Source of the DNA: CAJBVG01 sp044337515
Lineage (GTDB): Bacteria > Bacteroidota > Bacteroidia > Sphingobacteriales > Sphingobacteriaceae
Reading direction: 5' to 3'
Length of the DNA: 32,991 bases
Assembly: GCA_044337515.1 (NCBI GenBank)
Contig: JBIINK010000024.1
Coordinates: 1-32,991, forward strand
In this document: in pieces, positions 31,210 to 32,991 of the stretch
Position numbering within the stretch: position 1 is the stretch's first letter
Layout of the letters: each line of letters starts with the position of its first letter
The notes under the pieces: model-generated
What the model was told of the DNA's origin: nothing
The model's database searches: none
The model's input: the letters and a program-made list of their open reading frames with translations, nothing else
Translations under genes and position numbers: made by a program

Positions 31210-31389
31210 ATGAAAAAATTTAATGAATTCAAAAACATGCTCGCTGAATTAGAAGCGGATGCTGACAAATTTTATAACAAAGGTAACAGTGCTGCTGGTA
31301 CACGTGTTAGAAAAGGAATGCAAGACTTAAAAAACTTAGCGCAAGCAATTCGCTTAGAAGTTCAAGAAATGAAAAATTCTGAAAAATAG
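31210..31389 (+). CDS. Histone H1-like small protein (Hc1 type)
   Basis: A 59-residue protein, MKKFNEFKNMLAELEADADK at its N-terminus, then FYNKGNSAAGTRVRKGMQDLKNLAQ and a charged helical end. The pattern of an N-terminal acidic helix, a GNSAAGTRVRK turn and a second helix matches Bacteroidota proteins annotated as histone H1-like (Hc1). Unlike chlamydial Hc1 it lacks a long lysine-rich tail. It presumably binds the nucleoid, but this is inferred. It has its own promoter candidate, an unusually good Shine-Dalgarno and a strong terminator, which suggests high expression. Confidence 0.8.
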   Translation: MKKFNEFKNMLAELEADADKFYNKGNSAAGTRVRKGMQDLKNLAQAIRLEVQEMKNSEK

Positions 31390-31409
31390 TCTTTACTCCA
31401 AAATATTAC

Positions 31410-31440
31410 AAAAAACCCCGTTTATCGGGGTTTTTTGTTT
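31410..31440 (+). terminator. Intrinsic terminator of the histone-like gene
   Basis: AAAAAACCCCG (31410-31420) and CGGGGTTTTTT (31426-31436) form a perfect 11-bp stem with a 5-nt loop, continuing into GTTTTT. It is near symmetrical and may work in both directions. Confidence 0.9.
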
Positions 31441-31490
31441 TTATGACTTTTCTCATTTTATTTCCTTAATTCTTATAGGACATTTGAGTT

Positions 31491-32843
31491 ATGAATTTAC
31501 AGCATCAACTCATCGAAAAATATAATCGTCCGATTCCTCGTTATACAAGTTATCCTACGGTTCCATCATGGAGCGTTAATCCAACACAAGAAGATTGGAA
31601 ATCTCACGTATCCAATAGTTTCAAAGCAACCAATCAAAAAGAAGGCATTAGTTTATATATACATTTGCCTTTTTGTGAGAGCTTATGTACCTATTGTGGG
31701 TGCAATACTCGCATAACCGTAAATCACGCGGTAGAGGTGCCTTATATCGAAGCATTAGAGAAGGAATTCGAGATGTACATTTCCTTATTCGATGAAAAAC
31801 CTCGTATCGCTGAAATTCATTTAGGTGGTGGTACACCAACCTTTTTTCGTCCCGAAAATTTAGAACGTTTAATTACGTTTATTTTTAGTCATTCGATTAT
31901 TACTCAAGATGCTTTATTCAGTTTTGAAGCGCATCCAGGAAATACGAATTACGAGCATTTGAAAGTGCTTTCGAATCTTGGATTTAAACGTTTGAGTTTA
32001 GGCATTCAAGATTTTGATCCTCACGTTCAAACATTAATCAACAGACACCAAACCGTAGGGGATGTAGAGCGTGTAATGCACGAAGCTAGATCGCTAGGAT
32101 ATAACTCTATCAATTTCGATTTAATATACGGCTTGCCTGATCAAACAATCGACACCATTAGCAGTACAATTAAGGAAGTTATTAAAATGATGCCCGAACG
32201 TATTGCCTTTTATTCTTACGCCCATGTACCTTGGTTAAAACCTGGTCAACGTAAATATGATGAATCTAATCTTCCAAAAGATGAAGAGAAGTATTCATTA
32301 TATGAACATGGTAGAAAACTATTAGAAGAAGCAGGTTACATTGAAATTGGAATGGATCATTTTGCATTAATAGAAGATTCATTACTAACTGCCATGCAAA
32401 CGCATAAGCTTCACCGTAACTTTATGGGCTATACCGAAAAGCATACTAGCTTATTAATTGCATTAGGTGTTTCTTCAATTGGCGATTCATGGACAGCCTT
32501 TGTTCAAAATGAGAAAAAATTAGAAGACTATTACCGCCGTTTAGATGAGAATGAATTTCCTATTATGAAAGGTCATATTTTATCGAATGATGATTTGGAG
32601 CGAAGAAAATTAATTTTAGAAATGATGTGTCAGTTAAAAACTGCTTTCAGACCAGAATTAATGAACGATGCCTCTTTCAATCTCTTAAATGATTTATTGC
32701 TAGATGGTATTGTTAGTATTTTCGATGATACGATAGAAGTTAGCTTCCAAGGGAAAATGTTCCTCAGAAATTGTTGTTCGATATACGATTCGTATTTAAA
32801 TGACGAAGAGAAAAGCAAACAGAGATTTAGTATGGCCGTCTAA
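31491..32843 (+). CDS. hemN: Oxygen-independent coproporphyrinogen III oxidase (radical SAM)
   Basis: Radical-SAM enzyme that decarboxylates coproporphyrinogen III to protoporphyrinogen IX without oxygen. The 450-residue protein has the 4Fe-4S motif CxxxCxxC at Cys62, Cys66 and Cys69, with the extra Cys71 (CESLCTYCGC) typical of true HemN rather than HemW. The N-terminal YNRPIPRYTSYPT is the HemN signature for substrate binding. Further blocks are HLGGGTPTFF, RLSLGIQDF, NFDLIYGLPDQT and FALIEDSL. The length is that of the full enzyme with the HemN C-terminal domain. It starts at the ATG directly; no promoter is clear. An anaerobic-growth role is inferred. The gene converges on dapA. Confidence 0.96.
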   Translation: MNLQHQLIEKYNRPIPRYTSYPTVPSWSVNPTQEDWKSHVSNSFKATNQKEGISLYIHLPFCESLCTYCGCNTRITVNHAVEVPYIEALEKEFEMYISLFDEKPRIAEIHLGGGTPTFFRPENLERLITFIFSHSIITQDALFSFEAHPGNTNYEHLKVLSNLGFKRLSLGIQDFDPHVQTLINRHQTVGDVERVMHEARSLGYNSINFDLIYGLPDQTIDTISSTIKEVIKMMPERIAFYSYAHVPWLKPGQRKYDESNLPKDEEKYSLYEHGRKLLEEAGYIEIGMDHFALIEDSLLTAMQTHKLHRNFMGYTEKHTSLLIALGVSSIGDSWTAFVQNEKKLEDYYRRLDENEFPIMKGHILSNDDLERRKLILEMMCQLKTAFRPELMNDASFNLLNDLLLDGIVSIFDDTIEVSFQGKMFLRNCCSIYDSYLNDEEKSKQRFSMAV

Positions 32844-32892
32844 TTTTAAATTGTAAGTTGAAAATAATTTAAAATTTAAAATTTACAATTAA
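32841..32892. repeat. AAATTTAAAATT-type tract with inverted repeat between hemN and dapA
   Basis: The tract begins with the hemN stop codon. AATTGTAA (32849-32856) and TTACAATT (32883-32890) are a perfect inverted repeat around TTTAAAATT units, in a spacer between two convergent genes. Confidence 0.75.
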
Positions 32893-32991
32893 TTAGTAGT
32901 TGTCTACCGCAGCCTTTAATTTCTTAATCACCGCTTCGCTAGGTGCGCTTAATGGTAAGCGAACTGTGTCTCCACAGATGCCTTTCATTTT
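32893..32991 (-). CDS. dapA: 4-hydroxy-tetrahydrodipicolinate synthase, C-terminal fragment
   Basis: The last 32 codons of a minus-strand gene whose start lies beyond the right edge. The peptide reads KMKGICGDTVRLPLSAPSEA and continues VIKKLKAAVDNY. The GICGxxVRLPL pattern close to the C-terminus is typical of Bacteroidota DapA, the enzyme condensing aspartate semialdehyde with pyruvate in lysine and diaminopimelate synthesis. The related aldolase family (N-acetylneuraminate lyase) is the alternative. The active-site lysine is not in view. Confidence 0.7.
   Translation of the reverse strand, partial: KMKGICGDTVRLPLSAPSEAVIKKLKAAVDNY

Overview
The window is an AT-rich chromosomal segment from a member of the Bacteroidota. 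The order-level placement is uncertain; a Chitinophagia, Saprospiria or Sphingobacteriia-like lineage is a guess. Evidence for the phylum is the FtsZ tail ending in a conserved RPNN-FLHDNVD-type peptide, a MraY with a long extra cytoplasmic loop, a MurE with the DNPR motif for meso-diaminopimelate, an Obg without the C-terminal OCT domain, almost no Shine-Dalgarno sequences, and several promoters of the TAnnTTTG (-7) type. Nearly everything is housekeeping; no prophage, insertion sequence, CRISPR array or secretion island is visible.

Left part (1-6650, minus strand): the start of a FabH-like ketosynthase, gap, then the order adk, obg, a single-domain receiver and an NtrC-type sigma-54 activator. 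Upstream of adk lie tRNA-Arg(ACG), a peroxiredoxin and an RmlD-like reductase. Middle (6700-13500): mdh, a small DTG aspartyl protease, a lipoprotein serine hydrolase, gyrB (minus), a SlyD-like FKBP isomerase, an OmpH/Skp-like protein and a GuaD-type guanine deaminase. Two very short genes with their own terminator (13634-13919) precede the cell-wall cluster.

Right part (14115-29677): a complete division and cell-wall (dcw) cluster in the order mraZ-rsmH-ftsL-ftsI-murE-mraY-murD-ftsW-murG-murC-ftsQ-ftsA-ftsZ, mostly with overlapping or touching genes. It ends at a strong terminator. It makes and flips lipid-linked peptidoglycan precursor (MurE, MraY, MurD, MurG, MurC), polymerises and crosslinks it at the septum (FtsW, FtsI) and builds the division ring (FtsZ, FtsA, FtsQ, FtsL). 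MurF, MurB and Ddl are not here. Downstream are an alpha-oxoamine synthase (serine palmitoyltransferase-like), a histone H1-like small protein, hemN and the 3' end of dapA.

The most unusual signal is not a gene. At least nine gene boundaries carry short tandem tracts whose unit differs from locus to locus but whose layout is similar: they begin at or a few bases after a stop codon, and most contain an inverted copy that would fold into an imperfect hairpin. A 305-bp example forms the whole space between ompH and guaD. Other notable signals are three GTGGT repeats at exact 10-bp spacing upstream of mraZ (candidate MraZ operator), paired TACGTA half-sites upstream of the two small genes, and a GC-rich hairpin lodged inside the dcw cluster directly before murD.
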